A stretch of DNA of 64,000 bases from Nicotiana tabacum (taxonomy: Eukaryota > Streptophyta > Magnoliopsida > Solanales > Solanaceae): positions 123,812,997-123,876,996 of the forward strand of contig NC_134097.1 of assembly GCF_000715075.1 (NCBI RefSeq), read 5' to 3'. Below the pieces are notes generated by a model. The model did no database searches and was not told where the DNA came from. It saw only the letters and a program-made list of their open reading frames with translations. Of the stretch, positions 34,207-44,259 are shown piece by piece. A program made the translations under genes and the position numbers. Numbering within the stretch: position 1 is the first letter of the stretch; the number at the start of each line of letters is the position of its first letter.

Positions 34207-34603
34207 TAACATGAGGAAGCTGCAATGTCCCTGAAATGTGTTACAGTCACTAGTTCATCTAAAAAATCACTTAATACTTCAACATATTTCTAAAATAACT
34301 CTATTTTTGTCAATAATTGCATATTTTTGAAAACTTTATTTCCATAATAGTCAGGTGCTACCCAGGGAAACTCAAAAAGGCCTCCATAGCTGAGCAAAGT
34401 AAGGCCGGAGGACAAAAGGCATGAACCAACCTCCCCTCACAGAACTTACAATTTTTCTTTGAACGCAGGCACATCTGACGTAGCGATAGCATTCACAAAC
34501 ATGTATACATAAAGCAAAATCATGGGCCATCAGACACCGAATATATCTCCAGCTAAGAAATATGTTACCCTCATTTGCTACCCGTTCTTTGCATGGGACT
34601 AAA
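34207..34603 (+). other. A 3' UTR between hairpins and array
   Basis: No gene. Homologous to B 41240-41600 read on the minus strand (shared phrases GGTGCTACCCAGGG and AACCAACCTCCC). Confidence 0.6.
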
Positions 34604-35216
34604 CCATGTCCCGCATACTTGCATGAGGCTAATCCTTGCCTCCATATTTGCATGAGGCTAATCCCTGCCTCCATATTTGCAAGAGGCTAATCCCTGCCTC
34701 CATATTTGCATGAGGCTAATCCCTGCCTCCATATTTACATGAGGCTAATCCCTGCCCTCTACATCTGCATGAGGCTAATCCTTGCCTCCATATCTGCATG
34801 AGGCTAATCCTTGCCTCCCTATTTGCATGAGGCTAATCCCTGCCTCCGAATCTGCATGAGGCTAATCCCTGCCTCCCATCTGCATGAGGCTAATCCTTGC
34901 CTCCATATCTGCATGGGGCTAATTTTTGCCTCCATATCTGCATGGGGCTAATCCCTGCCTCCATATCTGCATGAGGCTAATCCTTGCCTCTATACTTGCA
35001 TAAGGCTAATCCCTGCCTCCCTATTCGCATGAGGATAATCCTTGCCTCCCTATTCGCATGAGGCTAATCCTTGCCTCCCCACTTGCATAAGGCTAATCCT
35101 TACCTCCATACTTGCATGAGGCTAATCCTTGCCTCCATATTTGCATGAGGCTAATCTTTGCCTCCCCATTTGCATGAGGTTAATTCTTGCCTCCCTATTT
35201 TCATGAGACTAAGAAT
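34604..35216 (+). repeat. 29-bp tandem array in A 3' UTR (about 20 copies)
   Basis: GAGGCTAATCC starts recur at 34625, 34654, 34683, 34712 and 34741 (29 nt each), then 34771. Most monomers contain GAGGC-TAATCCTT-GCCTC, a 5-bp stem with an 8-nt loop. A few copies break the stem (AAGGC/GCCTC, GAGGA/GCCTC). Related to B's array at 40788-41240, but without a higher-order period. Confidence 0.93.
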
Positions 35217-35964
35217 TGTCCCTCTTTGCACGAATATTGCTCTATTTCCAGCATTATCTATTTACTTTTCAATCGGTCTAAGCTCTGCCCTCCATTTTAC
35301 AAGACTAAGCCTTGTCTTGTTAACGTCATATTATTGCATATCATTGGATGAAATATCATCAATCTATCCAAGGGCGTCATAGTCTAAAAGGCATCATCCT
35401 CGTAGCCGAAAGGCAACATGCCATGGCCTGAGGATCCCTCGAATTTGCATATCATTATTCAAAGGCGTCATGGTTCAGAGGCACCATCTGCATGGCCCGA
35501 GAATAACATTTCATGGTCTGCGAATCCCTCACTAAAAAATTCATGGCCGAGGACATCATGGTCCGAGGACGTCATCTTAACCGTCCAAAGACAACCTTCA
35601 TAGTCCAAAGATAATCTGCATCATGTTTAAATTTTCGCACAAATATATGTCTGTAGCATCTCTTTATCTGTAGGTGACCAGCAAGCAACTGTTATCCAAG
35701 CAGGAGCGACCCCGCTCCAGTTCTTTCAAACTGTCTCAAACTTAACCGCTCACTATAATCGTTCTTGCATCTCGTGTCCGTTCTTGCAATGACTTCATCG
35801 GTATATTCCGCCAATGAATCCAGAACTACACATGGCCTAATTCCTGTAAAACTAGGATATGTAGGCAACTCAAGACTAGAGTTCGGCCTCTATCTTTTGA
35901 AACATCCCGACCGGTCAAAACTGGCCATCATGTCTTTACGCGAAAACTCTTTCATCCTTCCCGG
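35217..35964 (+). other. A 3' UTR, PPT-proximal, with degenerate CATGGTCCGAGGA repeats
   Basis: Diverged array monomers (GAGACTAAG, AAGACTAAGCCTTGTCTTG) at 35205-35330. Then come about seven degenerate repeats of the type CATGG(T/C)CCGAGGA at 35420-35620. A CTAC...GTAG fold lies at 35824-35864, about 100 nt before the PPT. No gene. Confidence 0.65.
35824..35864 (+). other. CTACAC...ATGTAG fold near PPT (A)
   Basis: Outer arms CTACA(C)/(A)TGTAG and inner TCCT/AGGA, with the conserved GGCCTAATTC in sense, the counterpart of GACCTGATTC in E and B. Confidence 0.55.
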
Positions 35965-35978
35965 GTAAAGAGGGCAGC
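35965..35978 (+). promoter_or_regulatory. Polypurine tract of A
   Basis: GTAAAGAGGGCAGC directly before TGTTGATACCC. Confidence 0.92.
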
Positions 35979-37909
35979 TGTTGATACCCAATTTTTCCCA
36001 TAATATTTTCAAAATTATGCCTTGGCACCAATTAGTATTTTTCACATATGCAGTTATAAGCATGCATAAGCATTTTTTATAATTTTTCTATAATTTTTAA
36101 AGCTCTAAATCAATTTATTTCTCCTCTTTTATTCATAAAATATCCACTAATTATCCTTCAAATTATTTTTGTGATGATTTGGTCACTTGAATTCATTCAT
36201 TTATGCTATCATAATAGTTTAAATATTTTTAGTACATTTTTCTATAATTGCATTTACATTTTTAGGCTAAATTGCACATCTTTGCAATAATAGCCCATAC
36301 TAACGTATAATTACATTATTGATGCATAAAATGGTGTTTTATATTTTTAAAATGTTAAATAACTATTTTAAATCATTTTAGTACACAAAAATATTTTTTG
36401 GAAATCATTTATTATTTGTATAAATTATATAGTTATTAAAAGTGGCTATTTAAAAACTGGCCTATTTTATTTCAATTTTAGCCCAATTTTAATTAAAATT
36501 ACCCAGCCCAAACCCAGCTACCCGATCCGGCTCCAAAACCCTTTTAATCTCGATCGTTGATCGTTGATCATAGAGATCAACGGCCACAAATGACCCTTCC
36601 TAAAATAAACCAAACGACCCCCCCAAACCCCCAAAAAAAAAAAACCTTTCATTCTACATTATCCGCCGCCCTGAAATCCTTCTCATGTCTTAAATTCTCT
36701 TAACCTAACCCTAACCTACCCACACCGCCAGTCATCCGTTGTCTTCCATGGTGTTCCTCACTACTCTCCAGGCTTCTAATGGCCTCCCTCACGCTGGTAC
36801 TGCCATATCCAGGGTCCTCAAGGGACCAGGGTCAGTGGCTTGCATCTATGGTCCCTTTCTCGCCTGTTTCAGGCCATTCCAGTATGATTCCGAGTAAGAT
36901 CGTCCTATATCGACTATGATCTATGGGTTTCTAAGCATGTTTCTTCACCTATGTGTTTTTTTCCTCGAAACCCTAATCTCTTTCTTCTAAACCTCTTAGA
37001 TCTGTACAGATCTGAGATGATTTGGACTTGTTTCATATGAGTTTTACAACAACCTTGAGATTCATTACAAGAATCGTATGATTTTCAATTGATTTTCATC
37101 TTTTTCTAAACTAGGGTTTTCGGAAATTTCTTTTACAAAACATTTGATGATTTGGGTGTTTAATCTCCTATTTCTTGTATGTTTTAACCGATTTTTTTAG
37201 GATTCCTCTGATTTCAACTCGTTTACACTAAAAGCCTTAATTTTTCAACATTTTTTGTTTGGTCTCTATGTACTTGTATGTTGACTGTGTTGTTGCCTTG
37301 GTTCTTGTAATTTTCTTTAGCCATTTAGATATCTCGTGTCCTTCTTACCCTAATATGCCTTTACTGAGATTCTTAATTCAACTTTTCACTAATTCTATAT
37401 GTTTGTGTTCATCCTAACTATTCATTTCTTACCTTATCTGCTAAACTTGCTGACTCTTTCGTGATTTTCCCTCTAACTGAGCCCTATTAGGGTTCTAACC
37501 TAATTTTTCGACTAAGTTCTATGTTTTTGGTAATTTTACTTAGTTTATTTTCTATTTATGGGAACTAATATATATTCTTTCTAAAAATCAGTATTACTTT
37601 GAAATTCTGGCTGATTGATTACTCCATTAAAGATTGGTATCCATAGACTTTATTTGTTTCCTTGTTTATAATCTTAATTGGTCATCTCTGTCTTAATTGC
37701 TTGCCCGTATAACTTGGGAATTCTTATTGATTCTTTATTTGGTATGGTTTGGTTTTTTTTGCCTTAAATTAAACCTATCTTGTTACCGTTTGGCTAATTG
37801 CCCCTAATTAAAGGAGTTTATATTGAACTCCTTATATGCTTGGATTCTGATTTACCCTTAATTGCTGATTTCTGATTCTTTTACCTTATTAACTCTACCC
37901 TCGAACTGC

Positions 37910-37916
37910 TATATAA
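37910..37916 (+). promoter_or_regulatory. TATA box of A 3' LTR
   Basis: TATATAAGCACTCTC, same context as 25884-25890. Confidence 0.65.
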
Positions 37917-38020
37917 GCACTCTCCTATTCTCACTTCAAAAATAGAACATTAGTTCACAAAAAAGCACACTGACACTCTAAAAGTTCTCTTTCTCTTTTG
38001 CTATTTGTGATACTTACTGA

Positions 38021-38047
38021 TCTAGTCGGCTAAACGCCAAGGTTAGA
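38021..38047 (+). other. LTR leader stem-loop (A 3' LTR copy)
   Basis: TCTAGTC with GGTTAGA: the two differences from the 5' copy convert G-C pairs into G-U pairs in RNA, so the stem is weakened but kept. Confidence 0.7.
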
Positions 38048-40518
38048 TATTGAAACTTCATTTGCTTTATATTATGCACCCTTTTCTTCAACTGGTATGT
38101 CTCTAGTTAAGTTTTGAAATCCAAACCCTATATATTTCATTCCTGCATTAGTTCATCAGTTATGACTTCAACTTGTATTCTTGCCTACTTCTCTGCTCAG
38201 TATGTCTAAACTCTGCATGTTCAATGTTTTCTTTATATTCTGCACTCTTTCCTGCTTACTTTTTTTCCTAGCCTGTCTAAAACTCTGGCCTGTTCAATGT
38301 ATGCACTCTTTCCTGCTTACTTCTTTACCTAGCATGTCTAAATTGTATGTTTAATCATGTTTAAGACATGTTAACTATGATCTATGTCTTGACTACTTAC
38401 TATCCATGATTAGCCCGCTGACTCTCTAATACCCCAAGTGTTTTTATGCAGTTTGTTGACTATATGTTTCCTCTATACCCTATCCATGTACCCCAATGTG
38501 ACTCTTATGTGCCCTAATCCCTTTATCCCTCTATGAGATCTGTTTGTTAAGTGTTTTCTGAATCCGGATGTTTTTATGACCAATTGATTGTTTGATATCT
38601 TGGTACTCTTCTCAAACTGTCTTTTACCTGTTTCTGAAAAACCTTTTACTTCTAAAGTAATCTCTATACTATTTTCAAAACTATGTCAAGTACTCTCACT
38701 ACACTCTTAGAATACTAGGTTTTGCCCCTCTAATATGTGTACTACCTTGAGATCCTTGAGATCTCTCTGAACTCTGGCATGTTAGAGCTGGCCTTTCCAC
38801 ACTGCACCTAACTCAGTTATTGTTTGAGAAAAGGTCTAGGTGTGAGCACTGCCTGGGATACTTGAGGTCCTTAGGGAACTCTGACACACCTAGATATAAG
38901 TTTGGCTATGGAACTTTGGGCATTTGAGGCTATTGGAGGCTGGGAAGTCATTTGGGCCTACTGTAGGCTCCCTATAGATTAACTCCTGTCTATTTATGTA
39001 TTTAATTCATTGGTCTGTAATAATTTTGTAAACAAACAGCGGGGTGATTAGTGAAAAGGGTGGGTAGTTATATATATGTTGGGTAAATTGGGTAGATACC
39101 ATGCCTATAGGGTTGTGTTGATTCACATGTGTTTTCTATGTTTACTTTACTTCCACAATATTAGAAACCATGTCTATAGGATCTAAATGACTTTAATAAT
39201 AGAGATCATGCCTATAGGGTTAAAATCAGCTTTTAATAATTAGATACCATGCCTATAGGAATTAAAATCAGCGCTAATAGAAATCATGCCTATAGAACTT
39301 AAAACCAGTTTAGTTAAATAAATCAGTTCAAATTCGTGTTCTGAATTGGCTTATTAATTAATCTGTTGCTTCTTTAATAAGTTTTCAAACGCTGCCTCGA
39401 ATTAATATTGATAGAAAGCATGCCTATATGATCTCAAGTTGTCGTTTAAAAATCATCCTACTATTTTACTGTGTTCCCAATCAATATAGATACCATGCTT
39501 TTAGGACGTCAATGTTATGCGTTTAGGCAAGCCTCTAGGGCGATTAAAATCCTGCAACTATAAAAGTTGCACTTTGTTATTTAAGACTATTTACATTCAC
39601 AGGTCTAAAATTAGTAGGCAAGCTAAATAGGTCTTTGACGCTTGGTCTTAATTCAATGTTGTATAATCCCTGCTCACCTAAATATCATGTTCTAGGATTT
39701 TCTCTTAAATACTTGACTGTTGTTTGAAGACGTGCACTTACTTGTTATATTTGTGGAGGTAACTGTGAGCCTATAATTTGTTCTCTCTAAATGCAGTCCT
39801 AATTGTTTTTAATTGACGCCTAGATTATTATCCTTTAAAACCTTAGAAAGTTCTAGAACTACCTAAATTAGAGGTCCTAAATACCTTCAGGGCCACAAGG
39901 AAGGGACGGGTAGTGCACGCATAGGACATCTATCAAAGATATTAGAACGCTTTAGGCTATGACCAAGGGGAGAGAATTGGGTAGTAAGGATATGATGACT
40001 ACGCGTTAATGTCACGTGCAACCCTCATTGAGGAGTGATTACCGGGCATTGTGTGGGGTGATCCTGTAGGCCAATCAACCTAGGACCCCTCTTTCCTAAT
40101 TCTCAATGTTTAAAATTTACTTTTCTTTATATATGTGCAACTTGTTCGAACCTTTTCCCCTGTTCCATTACTTGAGTCATATATGTGCTTAACATGCCTT
40201 TATTTGCAAGTATGTGTTTAAACTATTTATTTGTTAAAAGGACTAATTCACATAGGTATAAGTTCGGTCGGGACCTACCATTGTGGACCGAGAGGGGTGC
40301 CTAACACCTTCCCCTCAAAGTTTTTTCGAGCCATTACCCTAAATCTCTAGTAATGCAAACTAGTCTAAGAGTTAATTGCTCTAGGTTCCCTAACGCACCA
40401 TAATCCGTTAGGTGGTGACTCTTCAAAATACCCAAATCCCAAAAGGAAATGAGTTATTACCCCTATGAATGTCGAAACCCGGACTTCTCTCCATAGAGGA
40501 AAAAAAGGGGGCGTGACA

Positions 40519-40523
40519 GTGCA
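40519..40523. repeat. Target site duplication of A, right
   Basis: GTGCA, see 23936-23940. Confidence 0.85.
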
Positions 40524-40787
40524 TAGTATTGAGAGATCCTCAAGCCATGACATGGTGTCTTCAGGCTATGAGGATGATGCATTCGGACTATGACGCCTTT
40601 GGACAAGTTGGTTATACATCAGCCTATGAAGTGCAGAGACATGATACCAAGGGTAATAACAAGGCAACGCTTAGCCTCGTGCAGAGTTTGGGGCAGAGCT
40701 TAGCCCCGAGAGAAGAAGATAATGCAAATTGAAAGTGAAGCAACACTTATGCAGAAGGAGATATGCTTAGTCTCATAAGAAGGCAGT
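40524..40787 (-). other. B 3' UTR just right of A
   Basis: Degenerate CATGACG/CTCAGGCTATGAGGATG repeats (continuing those at 23785-23935 across A), then the first diverged array units (GGGGCAGAGCTTAGCCCC at about 40690-40710). No gene. Confidence 0.6.
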
Positions 40788-41240
40788 GCTTAGCCTTATG
40801 CAAATATGGAGGCAGGGCTTGGTCTTATACAAGGTTTGAGACAAGGCTTAGTCTCATGCAAAGAAAAGGCAATGCTTAGCCTTATGCAAATGTGGAGGCA
40901 GGGTTTAGCCTCATGCAAGGTTTGAGACAAGGCTTAGTCTCATGCAAAGAGAAGTCAATGCTTAGCCTTATGCAAATGGGGAGGCAGGGATTAGCCTCAT
41001 GCAATATTTGAGACAGGGCTTAGTCTCATGCAAAGAGAAGGCAGCGCTTAGCCTTATGCAAATGTGGAGGTTGGGCTTAGCCTCATGCAAGGTTTGAGAC
41101 AAGGCTTAGTCTTATGCAAAGAGAAGGTAGTGCTTAGCCTTATGCAAATAGGGAGGCAGGACTTAGCCTCATGCAAGATTTGAGACAGGGCTTAGTCTCA
41201 TGCAAAGAGAAGGCAATGCTTAGCCTTATGCAGTGAACAA
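40788..41240 (-). repeat. 86-bp higher-order tandem array in B 3' UTR
   Basis: The start GCTTAGCCTTATG falls at 40788, 40874, 40960, 41046, 41132 and 41218, exactly 86 nt apart each time. Each 86-mer is three 28-29-nt monomers (GCTTAGCCTTATG, GCTTAGCCTCATG, GCTTAGTCTCATG). Across monomer joints lie hairpins with matched arms: GAGGC/GCCTC, GAGAC/GTCTC, AAGGC/GCCTT, each with an 8-nt loop. Some copies carry one broken pair (for example near 40809, 41068, 41097). The monomers are related to A's 29-mer. Confidence 0.93.
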
Positions 41241-41999
41241 GTAGCAAATAAGAGTAGAATATTTCTTAGCTAGAGATATATTTGCGTTAGGTGGCCTGAT
41301 TGATAGTGATTTTGATATGTGTATATTTGTGAATACTCCTGTTATGTTCACCATGCCTGCATCCAAAGAAGAATCGTGAGTTTTGTAAGAGGAGGTTGGT
41401 TCGTGCTCTTGTCTTCTTGCTCCACTTTGGGAACCCTGTTCGAGTTACCCTGGGTAACACCTAACTGTCATAGAAATGAAGTTTTTGAAAATACGTACTT
41501 ATTGACGAAATAGAGTTATTTTAGAAAACATAGTGGTATATAATATCAAGTAAATAAGATGAACTAATGACTATAACACTTTAGAGGCATTGTGGCTTCC
41601 TTAAACTAGAATTTTGAGGGTCTTCCTCAAAATTCTTCCCCAGTTTGGTAAATGATCCTTCGGCCCTTTTGCGTGTGACGAAATCTATCGGATCTGCTCC
41701 AGAATTTTGAGAATCCTTTTCAAAATTCTGCCCCAGTTACTTAACCGATTTCTGACTGTCTGGCATATGATGGCGTCGGCTGGACTTGCTTCGGAATTTT
41801 GAGGGCCCTCCTCAAAATTCTTCCCCAGTTTCTGGTTCTGGGGGAAATAAAATTTTTATTAAGATATGACCGAACCCACAGGGCTACCTATGTATCCCCT
41901 CTTAAATGGGAATCAGGTCAAGTGTATTTCAGTTACATCATATGAAGGCGAACAATCTAAGCATAGTATCTCTTGACTATATCTGAATTGATGGGTTTT
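41241..41999 (-). other. B 3' UTR between array and integrase, with three GAATTTTGAG hairpins
   Basis: Hairpins at 41609-41635, 41702-41728 and 41794-41820 (GAATTTTGAGG/CCTCAAAATTC type; the middle one has an altered upper stem). Each is followed on the plus strand by CCCCAGTT. A CTATGTATCCC...GGGAATCAGGTC relative of the PPT-proximal fold lies at 41888-41926. No gene is seen. Confidence 0.75.
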
Positions 42000-43180
42000 G
42001 GCCAAACTTCTCCGTCCATTTCTGCGAGTATGAGTGCCCCTTCTGTTAGCACCCGATGAACCATGTAAGGACCTTGCTAGTTGGGTGAAAATTTCCCTTT
42101 GGCTTCATCTTCATGCGGGAAGATCCGCTTCAGCACCAGCTGCCCCAGTGCGAATTGTCTTGGTCTGACCCTTTTGTTGAAAGTTTTGAACATTCTATTT
42201 TGATAAAGCTGATCGTGGCATACTGCGTTCATTCTTTTTCCATCTATGAGGGCTAGTTGCTCATAGCAGCTCCTTATCTATTCTGTATCGCTAAGTTCGG
42301 CTTCCTGTATGATCCTTAAGGAAGGAATTTCTACCTCGGCTGGAATGACAGCCTCGGTACCATAAACCAGTAAATAGGGAGTTCCCCCAGTTGATGTGTG
42401 AACCATAGTGTGGTACCCCGATAGGGCAAAGGGTAACTTCTCGTGCCATTGTTTGTGATTTTCTACCATCTTCCTTAGTATCTTATTGATGTTTTTGTTG
42501 GCAGCTTCCACAACTCCATTCATTTGAGGCATGTATGTTGTAGAGTTTTTGTGCTTGATTTTGAAGGTTTCACACATGGAATTCATTAGGTCACTGTTGA
42601 GATTGGCAGCATTATTAGTGATAATGGACTCGGGAACCCCGAATCGGCAAACAATACGATCCTTGACAAAGTCTTCAACAACTTTCTTGGTTACAGCTTT
42701 GTAAGATGCGGCCTCTACCCATTTTGTGAAATAGTTGATGGCCACTAAAATGAACCGGTGCCCGTTTGAAGTGGTGGGTTCGATCGGACCAATGGCATCC
42801 ATTCCCTAGGCAGCGAAAGGCCAAGGTGCACTTGTTGCATTGAGCTCATTTGATGGTACCTTTATCATGTCTGCATGCACCTGGCATTGGTGACATTTCT
42901 GAACGTACTGGATGCAATCTGTTTCCATGGTCATCCAAAAGTATCCAACTCTAAGTATCTTCTTGGCTAGAATAAAACCATTCATATGTGGTCCGCAAGT
43001 TTTGGCATGTATCTCCTCAAGCAATCTGGAAGCCTCCTTTGCGTCACCACACCTTAACAACCCCAGATCAGGAGTTCTTCTATACAGGGTCCCTCCGCTT
43101 TGGAAAAAATGATTGGACAGCCTCTGGAGAGTGCGTTTCTGAGTATGGTTTGAGTGCTCTAGATATTCTCCTCTCGTCAA
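42000..43180 (-). pseudogene. pol: Integrase of B (catalytic Asp lost)
   Basis: 43180-42806: HHCC-type region ending with the Cys pair in KCHQCQVHADM. 42802-42278: core with MDAIGPIEPTTSNGHRF. The first catalytic position reads VAINYFTKW and the second IITNNAANLNS, where Tat integrases normally have Asp (IDYF, TDNA), so both Asp are Asn. The Glu of GVVEAANKNI is present. A tail with RQFALGQLVLKRIFPHEDEAKGKF follows to about 42000. A stop separates the zinc region from the core at about 42803-42808. The enzyme is therefore dead twice over, by stop and by active-site change. Confidence 0.85.
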
Positions 43181-43677
43181 ATATTCTTTGATGTCGTGGA
43201 ACCAAGTTTTCCATCCGTTTCCTCTTCAACATGAGTAGAGTAAGCCGGTTGATTATAGATCCTCACCGGGAAAGGAAAGATGAAATTCTTATCCGGATGT
43301 TGTATCATTGATAACAAAGTGGCTAGTGCATCTGCGAACTCATTTTGAATTTTGGGCACATGTTTGAGTTCTATCTTTGTGAACCTTTTTATCAATTTCT
43401 GTACATAATACAAGTATGGTAGTATCTTGATGTTTTTCGTAGCCCACTCTCCTTGAACCTGATGTACCAGAAGATCCAAATCACCAATTACCAGCAACTC
43501 TTGTATATTCATATTGATGGCCAAATTGAGCCCCATGATGCAAGCTTCATATTCTACCATATTATTGGTGCATGGGAACCTAAGCTTTGCAAATACCAGG
43601 TAATGTTGGCCTGTTTCTGATACCAAAACTACTCCAATGCCCATTCCTTTGAAGTTTGCAGCCCCATCGAAGAACAT
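43177..43677 (-). pseudogene. pol: Second, archaeal-type RNase H (aRNH) of B
   Basis: FFDGAANFKGMGIGVVL, NNMVEYEACIMGLNLA, GDLDLLVHQVQGEW and NEFADALATL carry the four expected acidic residues (Asp in FFDGA, Glu in EYEA, first Asp in GDLD, Asp in FADA). The usual GDSDL has Leu for Ser. A second RNase H after the gypsy one is a known mark of the Tat lineage. This 166-codon stretch is open. It lies between the gypsy RNase H (44226-43780) and integrase. Its job in the element is thought to support or replace RNase H activity during reverse transcription. Confidence 0.85.
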
Positions 43678-43779
43678 TCTCCAACGTCTTAAGCTTCAGC
43701 AATGTCCTCTCCTACGAATGATAATTCTTCATCAGGAAAATGCATTTTCAAGGGTTCGTATTCTCCTCCCACAGGATTT

Positions 43780-44226
43780 TCAGCAAGATGGTCTGCCAAT
43801 GCTTGTCCTTTGATCGATATCGAACTCACTTAATATCTGCCACTTGGCTAACTTCCCGGTTGGCATGGACTTCTGAAAAATGTACTTTAGAGGTTCCATC
43901 CTGGATATGAGGTAGGCACAGAAGTAATGCCTGAATTTTTGAGTTGTCCATGTCAAGGCACAGTAAGTGCATTCCAATAGGGAGTATCGTGCCTCATAAG
44001 GTGTGAACTTCTTGCTCAAGTAGTATATAGATTGCTCATTTCTTTCGGTCTCGTCATGCTGTCCCAAAACACATCCGAAAGCTCTATCTAATACAAATAG
44101 ATAGAGTAGCAACGGTCTCCCAGGTTTTGGCGGGACTAGGACTGGCGATGTAGATAGGTATTCCTTGATTTTGTCAAAAGCCTTCTGATAGTCCTCGGTC
44201 CAACTAATTTCAGCATCTTTCCTCAA
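43780..44226 (-). pseudogene. pol: Gypsy RNase H of B (broken)
   Basis: ISWTEDYQKAFDKIKEYL (RT-RNase H connection), RPLLLYLFVLDRAFGCVLGQ, then SIYYLSKKFTPYEARYSLLE, TYCALTWTTQKFRHYF and AKWQILSEFDI. The first catalytic region reads FVLDRAFG, where an Asp is retained. The frame ends in a different frame at about 43800 (RTSIGRPSC), so a frameshift separates it from the aRNH. Confidence 0.78.
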
Positions 44227-44259
44227 TATTTTGAAGATGGGTTCACATATTACCGTGGA

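Larger units (their letters stand above)
23941..40518 (+). mobile_element. Element A: Tat/Ogre LTR retrotransposon (16.6 kb) inserted in B
   Basis: LTRs 23941-28475 and 35979-40518, PBS 28479-28495, PPT 35965-35978 and a 5-bp target duplication. Internal order: leader with stem-loop, ORF1 (split by G2), gag/PR tail, putative intron, first half of RT, then directly the 3' UTR with hairpins and a 29-bp tandem array. RT palm, both RNase H domains and integrase are deleted. LTR samples by hand (three of 60 bases) differ at 13 of 180. It lies in opposite orientation to B and belongs to a related but distinct subfamily. Confidence 0.92.
35979..40518 (+). repeat. 3' LTR of A (4.54 kb)
   Basis: Aligns along its whole length with 23941-28475 apart from the (AT)n run. 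TATA box at 37910-37916, leader stem-loop at 38021-38047, CCTATAGG repeats at 39090-39510. Ends GGGGCGTGACA at 40518, followed by the target duplication GTGCA. No gene. Confidence 0.93.
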
